NCBI RefSeq assembly: GCF_000204015.1
Contig: NZ_GL883077.1
Location: 299,281-331,428 of the forward strand
DNA from: Asticcacaulis biprosthecium C19
Lineage (GTDB): Bacteria; Pseudomonadota; Alphaproteobacteria; Caulobacterales; Caulobacteraceae
Direction: 5' to 3'
Length of the DNA stretch: 32,148 bases
The position numbers and the translations under genes were made by a program. Below are positions 23,413 through 32,142 of this stretch, in pieces. Position 1 is the stretch's first letter. Each line of letters begins with the position of its first letter. The notes under the pieces were generated by a model, which made no database searches, was not told the DNA's origin, and worked only from the letters and a program-made list of their open reading frames with translations.

Positions 23413-24567
23413 TCACAGATAGCTCGTCCACCAGTGTTTGTGCGTCGCGCGGTATTTTGCCCAGGCGCTGGAGATCGGGTACAGAATCGCCAGGACGGCA
23501 ATCCAGGCGATATAAACGCCCCACAGAGGCAAGCCGGCCTGAGTCGTGCGTGACGGGTCGCTTAGGTGGCGCAGGAAGGCCTCGGCCGGTATGCCCTGGA
23601 TCACGCCGACCAGCACAGCGAGGCCGTGGGCGACATAGATGTGCAGCAGATAGGTCAGCAACGGCGTCCGACCAAACGCAAGCAATGGCTTTTGCGCCAG
23701 GGCCGGCAGTTTCGGCAGGGCCAGCATGATCAGCAAGGCCACGCCCAGGGTGATCAGGACATAGTGCAGCGACGGCGGGTACTTCAGGACATTGAGGACG
23801 GCGAAGGGCGCTTCCGCCGGATCGGCCGGCATGGCCCATGGCACGGAATTGCCATACAGGTTGGGGAGGCGCAGGCACAGGAAGGCGACGATACATCCGA
23901 TCGCCAGCAAGGCAATGTTGCGTGCACGGTTCGGGCCGGAGTCGGTAATCACCGAGGTGAGGCCGTAGCCAAGGCACATGATCCCCAGCCACGGGATCAC
24001 AGGATAGACGTTGAAGCCGCCCAGAGGCAGGGTAAAGGCCGGCTCCATGAACAGCATCCAGAAGACCTGAGCTGCGCCGGTCAACTGCGGGGCATCGATG
24101 GGCGCAAGGAGATTGTGTCCGGCGACGATGGCGATGCCGACGCCCAGGACAGCCAGGCGCGGTAACCAGACCAGGGCGGCCATGATGACCATGCTCATGC
24201 CGATGGCCCAGATGACCTGCAGAAAGATGCCGGGCCAAAGGTCGAAGCCGAGATTGACCAGGGTTAGTTCCAAGAAGACCAGCCACAGACCGCGCGTGAG
24301 GAGGAAGCGACTCAACGGCCAGCCGGTCTTGCCCTTTTGCGCTTGCAGGAAGATGGACACGCCGGACAGGAAGACAAAGGTCGGGGCGCACAGGTGGGTG
24401 ATCCACCGCGTTATATAGAGGGCCGGGCCGCCCGTACTCAGATTGAGCGGATCGGACGTCATGGCGCCGATGTGGATGAAATCGCGCGTATGGTCCAGGA
24501 CCATCAGGCAGATGACCAACCCGCGCAGCAGGTCGATGAAGTCGAGACGTTTCTGAATGTCGGACAT
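23413..24567 (-). CDS. DUF1624-type multi-pass membrane protein (acyltransferase-like)
   Basis: The 384-residue protein has about nine to ten hydrophobic helices. It opens KRLDFIDLLRGLVICLMVLDHTRDF, where the R-x-x-x-D/H-type start (LLRGL, LDHTRDF) is typical of DUF1624 / heparan-alpha-glucosaminide N-acetyltransferase-like proteins. HLCAPTFVFLSGVSIFL and GRTPLLTYLLHIYVAHGLAV follow in the usual order. Members are thought to move acetyl groups across the inner membrane onto glycans, but few are characterised, so the reaction is inferred. GGGGAG precedes the ATG. It lies downstream of the transaldolase, separated from it by a 141-bp palindrome with a terminator core. Confidence 0.87.
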   Translation of the reverse strand: MSDIQKRLDFIDLLRGLVICLMVLDHTRDFIHIGAMTSDPLNLSTGGPALYITRWITHLCAPTFVFLSGVSIFLQAQKGKTGWPLSRFLLTRGLWLVFLELTLVNLGFDLWPGIFLQVIWAIGMSMVIMAALVWLPRLAVLGVGIAIVAGHNLLAPIDAPQLTGAAQVFWMLFMEPAFTLPLGGFNVYPVIPWLGIMCLGYGLTSVITDSGPNRARNIALLAIGCIVAFLCLRLPNLYGNSVPWAMPADPAEAPFAVLNVLKYPPSLHYVLITLGVALLIMLALPKLPALAQKPLLAFGRTPLLTYLLHIYVAHGLAVLVGVIQGIPAEAFLRHLSDPSRTTQAGLPLWGVYIAWIAVLAILYPISSAWAKYRATHKHWWTSYL

Positions 24568-24611
24568 GGCGCGCTCCCCGGTGTTTGGAGCGTAGGACGT
24601 ACAGACGTCTC

Positions 24612-24752
24612 TGTAAAGTTATGGGGTTTGGGGCCTGCGGCCCCACAAAACCTTCTTTTCAATAAAAAAGCCCTCGCCCCCTATGAGGGCGAAGGCGTTT
24701 TTATTGAAGGGAAAGACTTGGGGCCGCGGGCCCCAAACCCCATAACTTTACA
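24612..24752. terminator. 141-bp palindrome with bidirectional terminator core
   Basis: Outer arms 24612-24644 and 24720-24752 are 33 nt long with one mismatch. Inside, TTCAATAAAAA (24658-24668) pairs with TTTTTATTGAA (24698-24708), capping a GC-rich stem (GCC-TCGCCC with GGGCGA-GGC). The core is a classical terminator in both directions, with A-run and T-run flanks. The right arm contains the transaldolase stop codon. It ends 44 bp before the DUF1624 start, so it should insulate that gene from transaldolase transcription. Confidence 0.88.
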
Positions 24753-25401
24753 GGATGCTCTGGCCAGTCTTCGCCCAATCCGCCAGGAAGGTCTCCAGAC
24801 CCTTATCCGTCAGCGGGTGCTTGAACATATCCTTGAAGGTCTGCGCCGGCAGGGTCGCGCAATCCGCACCCGCCAAAGCCGCCTGTTGCACATGCGCCGG
24901 GGTCCGCAACGACGCCGCCAGGATGTCCGTATCGAAGTCGTAATTGTCGTACAGCGTCCGGATGTCATGGATCAGCTGCATGCCGTCCGCACCCTGATCA
25001 TCCAGCCGGCCGACGAACGGCGACACGAAGGTTGCACCCGCCTTGGCCGCCAGCAGCGCCTGGTTCACCGAGAAGCAGAGGGTCACATTGGTCATCAGAC
25101 CCTGCGACGACAGCTCCTTGGTCGCCTTCAACCCCTCCAGCGTCAGCGGCACCTTGATCACGACGTTCGTCGCGATCTTGGCCAACTTCTCGCCTTCCTT
25201 GATCATGGTGACAGCATCCACCGCCGCTACCTCGGCCGAAACCGGCCCGTCGATCAGGTCGCAGATCTCCTTGATGACCTCAAACATGTTGCGGCCGGAC
25301 TTGGCAATCAGGGTCGGATTGGTCGTACATCCGTCGATCAAACCGGTTTCGGCCAGCTCGGCCAGCAGGTTCGTGTCAGCAGTATCAGCAAACAACAGCA
25401 T
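24748..25401 (-). CDS. tal: Short-form transaldolase (TalC/FSA family)
   Basis: The 217-residue TIM-barrel enzyme belongs to the compact transaldolase group of the pentose phosphate pathway. Seen: [33 protein letters not shown], the Schiff-base lysine K83 in VVIKVPLT, and [14 protein letters not shown]. Fructose-6-phosphate aldolases of the same family have Tyr where this protein has F129 (SPFV), which favours true transaldolase activity. ATG 25401 is chosen because homology starts there and AAGGATAT precedes it; the frame is open 70 codons further upstream across the rimO promoter region. It diverges from rimO. Confidence 0.93.
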   Translation of the reverse strand: MLLFADTADTNLLAELAETGLIDGCTTNPTLIAKSGRNMFEVIKEICDLIDGPVSAEVAAVDAVTMIKEGEKLAKIATNVVIKVPLTLEGLKATKELSSQGLMTNVTLCFSVNQALLAAKAGATFVSPFVGRLDDQGADGMQLIHDIRTLYDNYDFDTDILAASLRTPAHVQQAALAGADCATLPAQTFKDMFKHPLTDKGLETFLADWAKTGQSIL

Positions 25402-25440
25402 GAGAATATCCTTGATGGCGGGGCCGGGGCTTTCAACCGG

Positions 25441-25453
25441 CTCGAATTTCGAG
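25441..25453. promoter_or_regulatory. 13-bp palindrome in the tal/rimO divergent region
   Basis: CTCGAA-T-TTCGAG is a perfect palindrome with a one-base centre, in the 100-bp space between the divergent starts. It could be an operator. No clear ribosome-binding site precedes rimO. Confidence 0.3.
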
Positions 25454-25501
25454 TAGGACGGCTTAAATCGCGATCTCCCCCCCAATTCAAGTCTTTTATT
25501 C

Positions 25502-26920
25502 ATGCGTGAACCTGCAGCCCCCGCCGTGCCCCAAACGTCCGAAGCCCCCAAGGTGGGCTTCGTCTCACTGGGCTGTCCTAAGGCCCTGGTCGACTCCGAA
25601 CGGATCCTCACCCGGCTGAAAGGCGAAGGCTACGACACCTCGGCCTCCTACGCCGGCGCCGACGTCATTGTTGTCAATACCTGCGGCTTCCTGGATTCCG
25701 CCAAGGAAGAAAGCCTCAACGCCATCGGCGAAGCCCTGGCCGAAAACGGCAAGGTCATCGTCACCGGCTGCATGGGCGGCGATGAAGCCATGATCCGGGC
25801 CCGCTTCCCCAACGTCGCCGCCGTCACCGGTGCCCACCAATATGATGCCGTCATGGACGCCGTCCATAACATCGTCCCGCCGAAACCCGATCCGTTCAAG
25901 TCGCTGGTCCCCGACGAAGGCGTGCGCCTGACGCCGAAACACTATGCCTACCTGAAAATTTCCGAAGGCTGCGACCACCGCTGCTCCTTCTGCATCATTC
26001 CGACCCTGCGCGGCGACCTGGCCTCGCGCCCCGTCGCCGAAGTCCTGCGCGAAGCCGAGACCCTGGCGAAGGCCGGCGTCAAGGAACTGCTGGTCGTCAG
26101 CCAGGACACCTCCGCCTACGGCCTGGACATCCGCTATGCCCAGTCAGAATGGCGCGGCCAGAATTGGGCCGCCTCTTTCGAAGACCTGTCGCGCGGCCTT
26201 GGCGAACTCGGCATCTGGGTGCGCATGCACTATGTCTACCCCTACCCCCATGTCAGCGGCGTCCTTCCACTAATGGCCGAGGGCAAGATCCTGCCCTATC
26301 TGGATATCCCCTTCCAGCACGCCAGCCCCAAGATCCTCAAGGCGATGAAGCGCCCAGGCAACCAGGACAAGACGCTGCAGCGCATCGAATCGTGGCGCGA
26401 AATCTGTCCCGACCTGACTCTGCGCTCGACCTTCGTCGTCGGATTCCCCGGTGAAACCGAGGCTGACTTCAACCTGCTGCTGGACTGGATGGAAGCCGCC
26501 CAGATTGACCGGGTCGGCGCCTTTGCCTACGAAAACGTCGAAGGTGCGCCGGCCAAGCTGCTGCCCGACCACGTGCCGGAAGAGGTCAAGCAGGACCGCC
26601 TGGCCCGTTTCATGGCGGTGGCATCGCGCATCTCGGCCCAGAAGCTGGCGGCCAAGGTCGGCCGTATCGAGGATGTCCTGGTCGATGAAATCCGCAGTGA
26701 CGGTGTCGCCGTCGCCCGCACGCGTGGCGATGCGCCTGAAATCGACGGCCATATCTACCTGAAGGGCTTTACTGGTCTGAAGGCGGGTGACTACGCCAAG
26801 GCCCGGGTCACACGCGCCGACGCCTACGACCTGTGGGGTGAGCCGGAAGGCCTAATCAAGTTGAACCGCGTCCCCGGCGCCGCGCGTCGGCCGATGCACC
26901 GCCTGATTTCGCGCGTATAG
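25502..26920 (+). CDS. rimO: Ribosomal protein S12 methylthiotransferase RimO
   Basis: The 472-residue radical-SAM enzyme adds a methylthio group to Asp88-equivalent of ribosomal protein S12. The N-terminal domain holds the auxiliary cluster cysteines C25 (SLGCPKA), C61 (VNTCGF) and C90 (VTGCMG). The radical-SAM motif CDHRCSFC gives C157, C161 and C164. A TRAM domain (about 385-450: [30 protein letters not shown]) ends the fold. The length is slightly above usual because of an Ala/Pro-rich start and a basic tail ([11 protein letters not shown]). No clear Shine-Dalgarno sequence precedes the ATG. The next gene starts two bases after its stop codon. Confidence 0.97.
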   Translation: MREPAAPAVPQTSEAPKVGFVSLGCPKALVDSERILTRLKGEGYDTSASYAGADVIVVNTCGFLDSAKEESLNAIGEALAENGKVIVTGCMGGDEAMIRARFPNVAAVTGAHQYDAVMDAVHNIVPPKPDPFKSLVPDEGVRLTPKHYAYLKISEGCDHRCSFCIIPTLRGDLASRPVAEVLREAETLAKAGVKELLVVSQDTSAYGLDIRYAQSEWRGQNWAASFEDLSRGLGELGIWVRMHYVYPYPHVSGVLPLMAEGKILPYLDIPFQHASPKILKAMKRPGNQDKTLQRIESWREICPDLTLRSTFVVGFPGETEADFNLLLDWMEAAQIDRVGAFAYENVEGAPAKLLPDHVPEEVKQDRLARFMAVASRISAQKLAAKVGRIEDVLVDEIRSDGVAVARTRGDAPEIDGHIYLKGFTGLKAGDYAKARVTRADAYDLWGEPEGLIKLNRVPGAARRPMHRLISRV

Positions 26921-26922
26921 CC

Positions 26923-28128
26923 ATGGCAGATGGGGGAGACATCCGCTGGGACCTGGGTGAGGGTCAGCCAGGCTTCGCGTCTGGCGCCAATCTGCCCGCG
27001 CGCCATCACTGGTATCTGAAGGGCGGACAGGTTTGCAACATCATCGGCGACCGCATCCTGTCCTATATCAGCGATCATGAAGCGCGGGACTTGGTGCTGG
27101 CCGCAGCCCGGGCACTAAAGGTCGGCGGGCGCCTGCGTATCGTCGAAACCGACGGGAACCACCCATCGCAAACGTATCGCGACTGGGCGCAACGCTTCGC
27201 CCCGCAACAAACCTTCACCATCTCCAGCCTGGTCGCACTGCTGCAGTCCGTGAACCTGGCACCGGCACTGGTCGAGTTTTGTGACGATACGCGCCGGCAA
27301 CACGCCTTCCCGCCGCATTTCGATCTGCACGGTTGGACCAAACGGTCGTCGCGGACCGACAGCCGCGCCAACGATCCGGATCTGAAGTTTTCGTCGCTGA
27401 TCGTCGACGGTGTCAAATATTCCGAAGGTACCGGGGCCGGCGGCTATACCGACAAGATCTACGCCATCGGTGACAGCCACGTGCGCTTCCTGGCAGGTCG
27501 CGATGAGGGCATTTACGAATGGCCGGCCAACAAAAACGCCATCCCATTCGAGGGCTACAGTTCCCGCTTCGTCGGCCTTCACCTGGGACCTGGCCTTGCC
27601 TACAACCTGAACACTGCGAATTCGAAGAACGCTTCCAAAGAGAAGATCGAAGGCCTTCTGCGCGATGGCGACGTTCCAAATGGCGCCGAAATCCTGTTTT
27701 CCTTCGGTGAAATCGACTGCCGCTACCATGCCTGCCGCCAGTCGGAGGCCCAAGGCCGCCCCATCTCCGACATCGTGGACGACATTACCGACCAATACGC
27801 CATGTTCCTGGATCGCATCGCCGCCGCCGGCTATCGCGTCGGGGTCTGGGGCGTACCGCTGGCGACGTGGCATGAAGTGACGATGGATACCAACAATCCC
27901 ATCCACGGTTCTTTCGAGCACCGCCAGATGGCCGTCCGCCGGTTTAACCAGCGCATGGCCGAGGCTTGCCACCAACGTCACATCCCTTTTCTATCGCTTT
28001 TCGATCAGGTCCACGACGACCAGGGTCAGCCGATACAGGACTGGTTCTGCGACGTCCTGCACCTGTCACAAAAGGCGCGCACCCTGCTTTACAAGTTGAT
28101 GCCCGACGGGCGTCTGCCGTTACCTTGA
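26923..28128 (+). CDS. Methyltransferase-remnant / SGNH-hydrolase fusion protein
   Basis: The 401-residue protein has two parts. Residues about 38-120 look like the second half of a class I methyltransferase (DRILSYISDHEARDL, ARALKVGGRLRIVETDG, in the place of E-H-V-L-E-H and V-L-K-P-G-G-x-L-R-I), but the SAM-binding motif I is missing, so it is unlikely to bind SAM alone. Residues about 175-400 form an SGNH hydrolase: S185 in AIGDSHVRFL, block FSFGEIDCR (260-267), and D377/H380 in CDVLHLS. SGNH enzymes cleave or transfer acyl esters, often on glycans. It starts two bases after rimO and precedes the FkbH-like gene by 52 bp. It has no signal peptide, so it should act in the cytoplasm. Confidence 0.75.
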   Translation: MADGGDIRWDLGEGQPGFASGANLPARHHWYLKGGQVCNIIGDRILSYISDHEARDLVLAAARALKVGGRLRIVETDGNHPSQTYRDWAQRFAPQQTFTISSLVALLQSVNLAPALVEFCDDTRRQHAFPPHFDLHGWTKRSSRTDSRANDPDLKFSSLIVDGVKYSEGTGAGGYTDKIYAIGDSHVRFLAGRDEGIYEWPANKNAIPFEGYSSRFVGLHLGPGLAYNLNTANSKNASKEKIEGLLRDGDVPNGAEILFSFGEIDCRYHACRQSEAQGRPISDIVDDITDQYAMFLDRIAAAGYRVGVWGVPLATWHEVTMDTNNPIHGSFEHRQMAVRRFNQRMAEACHQRHIPFLSLFDQVHDDQGQPIQDWFCDVLHLSQKARTLLYKLMPDGRLPLP

Positions 28129-28180
28129 TTTTGCAAGTCACGGTGTTAAGCTTGACCGACTGCGTGAAAAGGAGGGCGGC

Positions 28181-30598
28181 ATGAGCCTGGACGGCTTGAT
28201 ACGGCGCCTTGGCGGCAAATCCGCACCTCAGCCAGACGTCACGCCCGAACAGTGTATTGCCGGTATTGCCGAACGGCTGAGTGCGGGCGATGACGCGGTC
28301 CTGGCCTGGCTGGATCGCCTTGAGACCGCACATCCCGATGATATCGCCGCGACCCATGCCGCGCGGGAGCTGATCCGTCTGGACCGCAGCGATCTTGCCG
28401 AAACCTGGCTGGCCGGCTGGCGCCAGCGGCATCGCGGGCTATGGGCCGAACGCGAACTGGCGCAGTTGATCCTGCACCGCGGCGACCGCGACGCCGCGCT
28501 GACCTTGTATGAAGCCCTGTGCGAAACCTTTACCGGCAACGCCATCGTCTTCACCGACCGCATCGATATCCTGATGCATGCCGGTCGTCTGACCGAGGCG
28601 GCCATCGTGGCGGACAGCGCCCTGCCCCGCTTCCCCGCCGATACCTGGCTGTGGGACAAGGCCGCGGTCCTTGCCGAACGCATGGGCGATCCGGCCGCAG
28701 CCTATGAACGCTGGCTGACCTTGCGCCGCTTCGATCCCGGCCATCACCGCGCCCTGGCCGGTCAGGCCCGCATCCTCAGCCGGTTGCGCAAGCGCCAGGC
28801 TTTGGACCGGCTGATGGATGGCCCGGAGGTCGAGTTGGGGGTCGTACCTGTCGACGACCGGTTCTACCGTGTGCCGGCCGACCTCAGCGTCACACCGACC
28901 CCCTTGCGACGCATAGTGGTCATAGGCTCGTGCTTGATTTCGGGGCTGCCCGACGTCTTTCGCGACGAAGGCAGGGTCGCCACCGATTTTGTCCTGGTCA
29001 ACAACACGGTCGAACTCCCGGAGCCGCCACATGGGTTGGACGGTTACGATTTTCAGTTTATCCAGATCCCCCTGCGCGTCATCCTGCCCGATGGCGCCTA
29101 CCTGAACCTGTCATACGATCAACCCGATGCCTGGCAGACCCTGTTCGATGATTGCTGCCTGCGCCTGAACCGTTTGGTGGCCAATGCCCTGGCGTGGAAT
29201 GTCAGCCACGGTCTCCCGGCCTTCGTCGCCAACTTCATCCCGCCGCAGCAGAATGCTCTGGGCCGACTGATGCCGCGCTACGACCTGCGTAACTTCGTCT
29301 ATTTTATCGAACAACTGAACCGCCACCTGGTCGAGGAGATGGCGCACTATCGCAATGTCTGGCTTACCGACATCGACCAGATCGCCGCCACAGTCGGCCG
29401 ACGCTTCCTTCAGGACGATATGGTGTGGGTGACCGGTCACGGCGCCATTCTTTCCAATGCCGACTTCGCGATGGACCAGGATCGCATCACCGCCCTTGCG
29501 CCGGTTCAAGATCACTATCCTGGCCACGCCGACATCTTCTGCACCCTGTTGTGGCGCGAACTGGAAGCCGGCTTCCGCTCGCTGCAACAGATCGATACGG
29601 TCAAGTTGGTGCTGATCGATCTCGATGACACGCTTTGGCGTGGTGTTCTGGCCGAGGCCGGCACCACGGAGGTCGAGGGTTGGCCCCTTGGTCTTGCCGA
29701 AGCCCTGCTTGTCCTGAAACGCCGCGGCGTGCTGCTGGGCATTGTGTCAAAGAACAGCGAAGACCGCGTCCGCGAGTTGTGGCCCTTCGAAGGCCTGTTG
29801 CCGATAGACGCCTTCGCCGTTCGCCGCATTAACTGGCGGCCGAAGGCGGACAATATCACCGAAATTCTGACCGAGGTGAACCTGCTGCCCAAGAGCGTGG
29901 TCTTCATCGACGACAATCCCGCCGAACGCGCCGCTGTCGCGGCCGCCTTCCCCGATATGCGGATCCTGGGAGACAACCCCTACCTGCTGCGCCGGATCCT
30001 GTTGTGGTCGGCCGAAACACAAGGCGCCGGCATCAGCGACGAATCGGCGCGCCGCAGCGAGATGATCCAGGCCCAGGGCGAACGAGAACGCAGCCGCAAG
30101 ACCCTGTCGCGCGAGGACTTTCTGGCGTCGTTGCAGGTTGCGGTGGCGCTGAAGCCGATTCGTTCCACCGCCGACCCGGCCTTTGCTCGCGCCTTCGAAC
30201 TGCTCAACAAAACCAATCAGTTCAACACCACCGGGGTGCGGTGGACCGCCCAGGAGGCCGAGGCCTTCTTTGCGCGTGGCGGAGTCTTCCAGGCCCTGCA
30301 TGTCAGCGACATCTACACGCGCTATGGCCTGACGGGTGTGCTTTGCGTCGACGGCCAGGTCATCACCCAGTTCGTTATGAGCTGCCGCGTCGTCGGGCTG
30401 GAGGTCGAACTGGCTGCAGTGGCGCTGTGTGTTGGCGAACTACACGGCGAAGTCGAGGCGCTCAGCACCGAGACCGACGCTAACCGCCTGTCGCGCGATA
30501 TCTGGGCACGCTCCGGCTTCTTGCTTCGGGGCGACGGCTACATCCTGGAAACGGAAAGCCGTCCGACCCTTCCGGCGCATATCCGCATCGACGCTTAA
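28181..30598 (+). CDS. Three-part TPR / SGNH-like / FkbH HAD-GNAT protein
   Basis: The 805-residue protein has helical TPR-like repeats (about 15-220: AARELIRLDRSDLAETWLAG, RGDRDAALTLYEALCETF). A BF1531-like SGNH-related segment (about 245-450) opens VVIGSCLISGLPDVF. A HAD phosphatase IIIC domain follows with LIDLDDTLWRGVL (about 477-489), IVSKNSED (about 521) and VVFIDDNPAER (about 573). A GNAT-like tail contains LLNKTNQFNTTGVRWT and SDIYTRYGLTGV. FkbH proteins load a glyceryl unit onto a carrier protein in polyketide pathways; similar proteins occur in glycan loci. No carrier protein is nearby, so the acceptor is unknown. AAGGAGG lies at ideal distance from the ATG, predicting strong translation. 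Confidence 0.88.
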   Translation: MSLDGLIRRLGGKSAPQPDVTPEQCIAGIAERLSAGDDAVLAWLDRLETAHPDDIAATHAARELIRLDRSDLAETWLAGWRQRHRGLWAERELAQLILHRGDRDAALTLYEALCETFTGNAIVFTDRIDILMHAGRLTEAAIVADSALPRFPADTWLWDKAAVLAERMGDPAAAYERWLTLRRFDPGHHRALAGQARILSRLRKRQALDRLMDGPEVELGVVPVDDRFYRVPADLSVTPTPLRRIVVIGSCLISGLPDVFRDEGRVATDFVLVNNTVELPEPPHGLDGYDFQFIQIPLRVILPDGAYLNLSYDQPDAWQTLFDDCCLRLNRLVANALAWNVSHGLPAFVANFIPPQQNALGRLMPRYDLRNFVYFIEQLNRHLVEEMAHYRNVWLTDIDQIAATVGRRFLQDDMVWVTGHGAILSNADFAMDQDRITALAPVQDHYPGHADIFCTLLWRELEAGFRSLQQIDTVKLVLIDLDDTLWRGVLAEAGTTEVEGWPLGLAEALLVLKRRGVLLGIVSKNSEDRVRELWPFEGLLPIDAFAVRRINWRPKADNITEILTEVNLLPKSVVFIDDNPAERAAVAAAFPDMRILGDNPYLLRRILLWSAETQGAGISDESARRSEMIQAQGERERSRKTLSREDFLASLQVAVALKPIRSTADPAFARAFELLNKTNQFNTTGVRWTAQEAEAFFARGGVFQALHVSDIYTRYGLTGVLCVDGQVITQFVMSCRVVGLEVELAAVALCVGELHGEVEALSTETDANRLSRDIWARSGFLLRGDGYILETESRPTLPAHIRIDA

Positions 30599-30745
30599 GG
30601 GCCGTTGGTCGCGCATCCGCCTTCGCACGTGCACTTTTTTATTCCAAACCGGCATATTTGTTGTAGAGGAATCAGCGAACAGGGTTAATTTCCTGATTTC
30701 GCGCCACGTTTTCAAGGCACTCGCTTGATACGTCTCAGGGATACC

Positions 30746-31696
30746 ATGCAGCAGCCGGTCAGCTTCAGCCACGACGCCGTGGATACCGATCAGACCGATC
30801 GCGCCGCCATGACGCGCAAAGCGCCCGCCTATGCCGACCGCTGGTGGTTTACCGAGGATGGCCTGCGCCTGTACGCGCGCGACTACGCCGCCTCGGCTGG
30901 CCGTGTGCGTTTGCCCGTCATCTGCCTGCACGGCCTGACCCGCAACTCCGCCGATTTCGAAGAGGTCGCTCCGTATATTTCGCGCCTCGATCGCCGAGTG
31001 ATCGTGCCCGACCTGCGCGGCCGCGGCCTGTCCGAGTATGACGCCGATCCCGCCAACTATCACCTGTGGACCTATGCCAAGGACGTGCTGAGCCTGTGCG
31101 ATGCGCTGGGCATCGGCCGGGCCATCTTTGTCGGCTCGTCCATGGGCGGCCTGGTCACCATGGTGCTGTCAACCCTGCGGCCAAACCTGGTCGTGTCGGC
31201 GGTGCTCAACGACGTCGGGCCGGTCTTGTCGCCCAAGGGCCTGGCGCGGCTGAACGCCTACGCCGCCATGAAGCCCGTCGCCTTCCGTAACTGGCACGAC
31301 GCCTCCGTCTTCGTTGCCGAACAGAACAAGCTCACCTTCCCCAACTACACCCAGGCGGAATGGCTGAAACTGGCCCGCCGCGCCTTTATCAAAAGCAAGG
31401 ACGGATTGCTGCGCCTGGCCTGCGATCCGCGTATCACCGAAACCTTCCGCAGCCTGATGACGGCCTCGGCCAATCACGACCTCGATCCATGCTATGCCAG
31501 CCTGGCCCAGGGCCGCAGCCTCCTGCTGGTCCGCGGCGCTTTGTCGGATGTGCTCGATGCCCACGAAGCCAAGGCCATGTCCGGACGCGCACGCGACTTT
31601 ACCCGGGTCGATATCGACTATGTCGGCCACGCCCCGCAACTGACCGAGCCGCAGGCCTTCGCCGCCGTCTGCGATTTTCTTGAAGGTCAGGCCTAG
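30746..31696 (+). CDS. Alpha/beta-hydrolase
   Basis: The 316-residue protein has the classical fold: the oxyanion region CLHGLTRNSADF, then VPDLRGRGLSEYD, the nucleophile elbow GSSMGG, and the late VDIDYVGHAPQLTEP with the catalytic His. The order resembles epoxide-hydrolase or enol-lactonase-like enzymes, but the substrate cannot be told. ATG 30746 has CAGGGA close upstream; a TTG at 30725 is possible, and a third start at 30809 would still keep the fold. It has no signal peptide. It follows the FkbH-like gene by 147 bp and may have its own promoter. Confidence 0.9.
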   Translation: MQQPVSFSHDAVDTDQTDRAAMTRKAPAYADRWWFTEDGLRLYARDYAASAGRVRLPVICLHGLTRNSADFEEVAPYISRLDRRVIVPDLRGRGLSEYDADPANYHLWTYAKDVLSLCDALGIGRAIFVGSSMGGLVTMVLSTLRPNLVVSAVLNDVGPVLSPKGLARLNAYAAMKPVAFRNWHDASVFVAEQNKLTFPNYTQAEWLKLARRAFIKSKDGLLRLACDPRITETFRSLMTASANHDLDPCYASLAQGRSLLLVRGALSDVLDAHEAKAMSGRARDFTRVDIDYVGHAPQLTEPQAFAAVCDFLEGQA

Positions 31697-31710
31697 ACGA
31701 CCGGTCGTCT
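31695..31710. promoter_or_regulatory. Perfect 16-bp palindrome before the Hsp20 gene
   Basis: AGACGACCGGTCGTCT is its own reverse complement. It overlaps the last two bases of the hydrolase stop codon and ends 18 bp before the Hsp20 start. It could be an operator or, in RNA, a small hairpin near the ribosome entry site. It is not a CIRCE element. Confidence 0.45.
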
Positions 31711-31728
31711 GCCGCCCATATCTCAGCT

Positions 31729-32142
31729 ATGACGCGCACCATAGTTTTCGACAGCCCCTATCTGCTTGGCTTCGACGATATGCGCGCCTTGATCGAAAGA
31801 GTCGGCCGCGGTCACGACAACTACCCGCCCTATAATGTCGAAGCCCTGGGTCCTGCTGAAATTCGTATCTCGATCGCCGTCGCCGGCTTTACCGCCGACC
31901 AATTGGCGGTCGAGGTCAAGGGCGCGCATCTGATGGTCATGGCCAGCAAGGATCGCGGCGATGAAACTCAACGCGAATTCCTGCATCGCGGGATAGGTCT
32001 GCGTAACTTCAACCGCGCCTTTGTGATGGGTGAAGGCTGGGAAGTCGCCAAGGCGACCCTTGCCTATGGACTGTTGCATATCGACCTGATCCGGCCGCCG
32101 GCCAGTGAGGACGTGCGGCGGATACCGATTCAGGTCGCTTAG
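31729..32142 (+). CDS. Small heat-shock protein, Hsp20/IbpA type
   Basis: The 137-residue protein follows IbpA layout: an N-terminal FDSPYLLGFDDMRALIERV, the start of the alpha-crystallin domain at YPPYNVEALGPAEIRISIAVAGF, a REFLHRGIGLRNFNRAF stretch, the signature LAYGLLHIDLIRP in place of the usual A-x-x-x-n-G-v-L, and a C-terminal I-x-I motif (RRIPIQVA) for oligomer assembly. It holds denatured protein for refolding by DnaK and ClpB. It ends six bases before the window edge. Only 32 bp separate it from the hydrolase stop, so it is either co-transcribed or has a promoter within that gene. Confidence 0.92.
   Translation: MTRTIVFDSPYLLGFDDMRALIERVGRGHDNYPPYNVEALGPAEIRISIAVAGFTADQLAVEVKGAHLMVMASKDRGDETQREFLHRGIGLRNFNRAFVMGEGWEVAKATLAYGLLHIDLIRPPASEDVRRIPIQVA

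Noticed and set aside
24337-25509. A 390-codon open frame on the plus strand
   Set aside because: It runs antisense through the transaldolase and crosses the long palindrome; its translation has no recognisable family and is rich in H/Q/R, as expected for the complement of a GC-rich gene.
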